A stretch of DNA of 21,875 nt from Flavobacteriia bacterium (lineage in GTDB: Bacteria; Bacteroidota; Bacteroidia; Flavobacteriales; Flavobacteriaceae). The stretch's first letter is position 1, and the number at the start of each line of letters is the position of its first letter. Shown piece after piece: positions 21,845-21,875 of the stretch. A program made the translations under genes and the position numbers. The notes under the pieces are model-generated. The model saw only the letters and a list, made by a program, of their open reading frames with translations. It ran no database searches and was not told the origin of the DNA. Location of the stretch: NCBI GenBank assembly GCA_018500075.1, contig JAHBAN010000004.1, positions 1 to 21,875 of the forward strand, in the 5' to 3' direction.

Positions 21845-21875
21845 TTAAAGCCGCCCCATCATCGCGGCGACATCG
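21845..21875 (-). CDS. C-terminal end of a gene entering from the right edge
   Basis: The last codons on the reverse strand read DVAAMMGRL and then TAA (21847-21845), 48 bases before the terminator hairpin at 21797. The tail is reminiscent of the end of alphaproteobacterial glyceraldehyde-3-phosphate dehydrogenases (a motif like SDTAVALGKL), but nine residues cannot settle this, and the frame is inferred only from the stop codon and its position. Confidence 0.3.
   Translation of the reverse strand, partial: DVAAMMGRL

Overview
The window reads as chromosomal DNA of a GC-rich alphaproteobacterium, most likely a member of the Rhodobacterales (Roseobacter group). The grounds are gene content and protein style, a GTTC-N7-GTTC LexA site in front of uvrA (the alphaproteobacterial SOS motif), and a dedicated valine catabolic cluster. 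There is no ribosomal RNA, no tRNA that I can recognise, and no CRISPR, insertion sequence, integrase or phage gene. Coding density is high and nearly every gene belongs to a well-known family, so this is core genome and not an island.

Layout. Positions 1-727 (minus) hold the start of a DUF455 ferritin-like protein and bcp, a PrxQ/BCP peroxiredoxin. From 953 to 9600 genes run on the plus strand: a giant AsmA/DUF3971-type envelope protein, queA (queuosine synthesis), an MFS transporter, a DUF924 protein, lpdA (the E3 subunit of 2-oxoacid dehydrogenases) and a compact methyltransferase-like protein. A rhodanese (minus) and uvrA (plus, LexA-controlled) diverge from about 10.1-10.3 kb. A small DUF2892 membrane protein (minus) follows uvrA.

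From 13.9 to 19.4 kb the minus strand carries valine/isobutyrate degradation in two blocks. mmsA has its own promoter and a strong terminator. Isobutyryl-CoA dehydrogenase, 3-hydroxyisobutyryl-CoA hydrolase and mmsB form a tight operon behind a promoter that overlaps a 22-bp palindrome. Between the blocks lie a 128-aa SpoIIAA-like protein and a Tat-type cupredoxin. A LysR regulator diverges from mmsA. Then come a two-CBS-domain protein and coaD (plus), a 47-aa membrane protein (minus) and the last few codons of another minus-strand gene.

How the genes work together. The acyl-CoA dehydrogenase, HIBCH, MmsB and MmsA take isobutyryl-CoA to propionyl-CoA. The methacrylyl-CoA hydratase step is not encoded here, and neither is the branched-chain 2-oxoacid dehydrogenase core, although LpdA could serve as its E3.

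I did not find a convincing undescribed multi-gene system. The most unusual material is non-coding: a run of GTGCA(C) sites at exact 11-bp spacing inside a G6/C6-flanked hairpin (13625-13677), followed by an apparent plus-strand terminator with no gene in front of it; a 13-bp ATG-bearing tandem repeat at the start of the AsmA-like gene; a terminator lying directly against the start of the SpoIIAA-like gene; and several clean operator-like palindromes.
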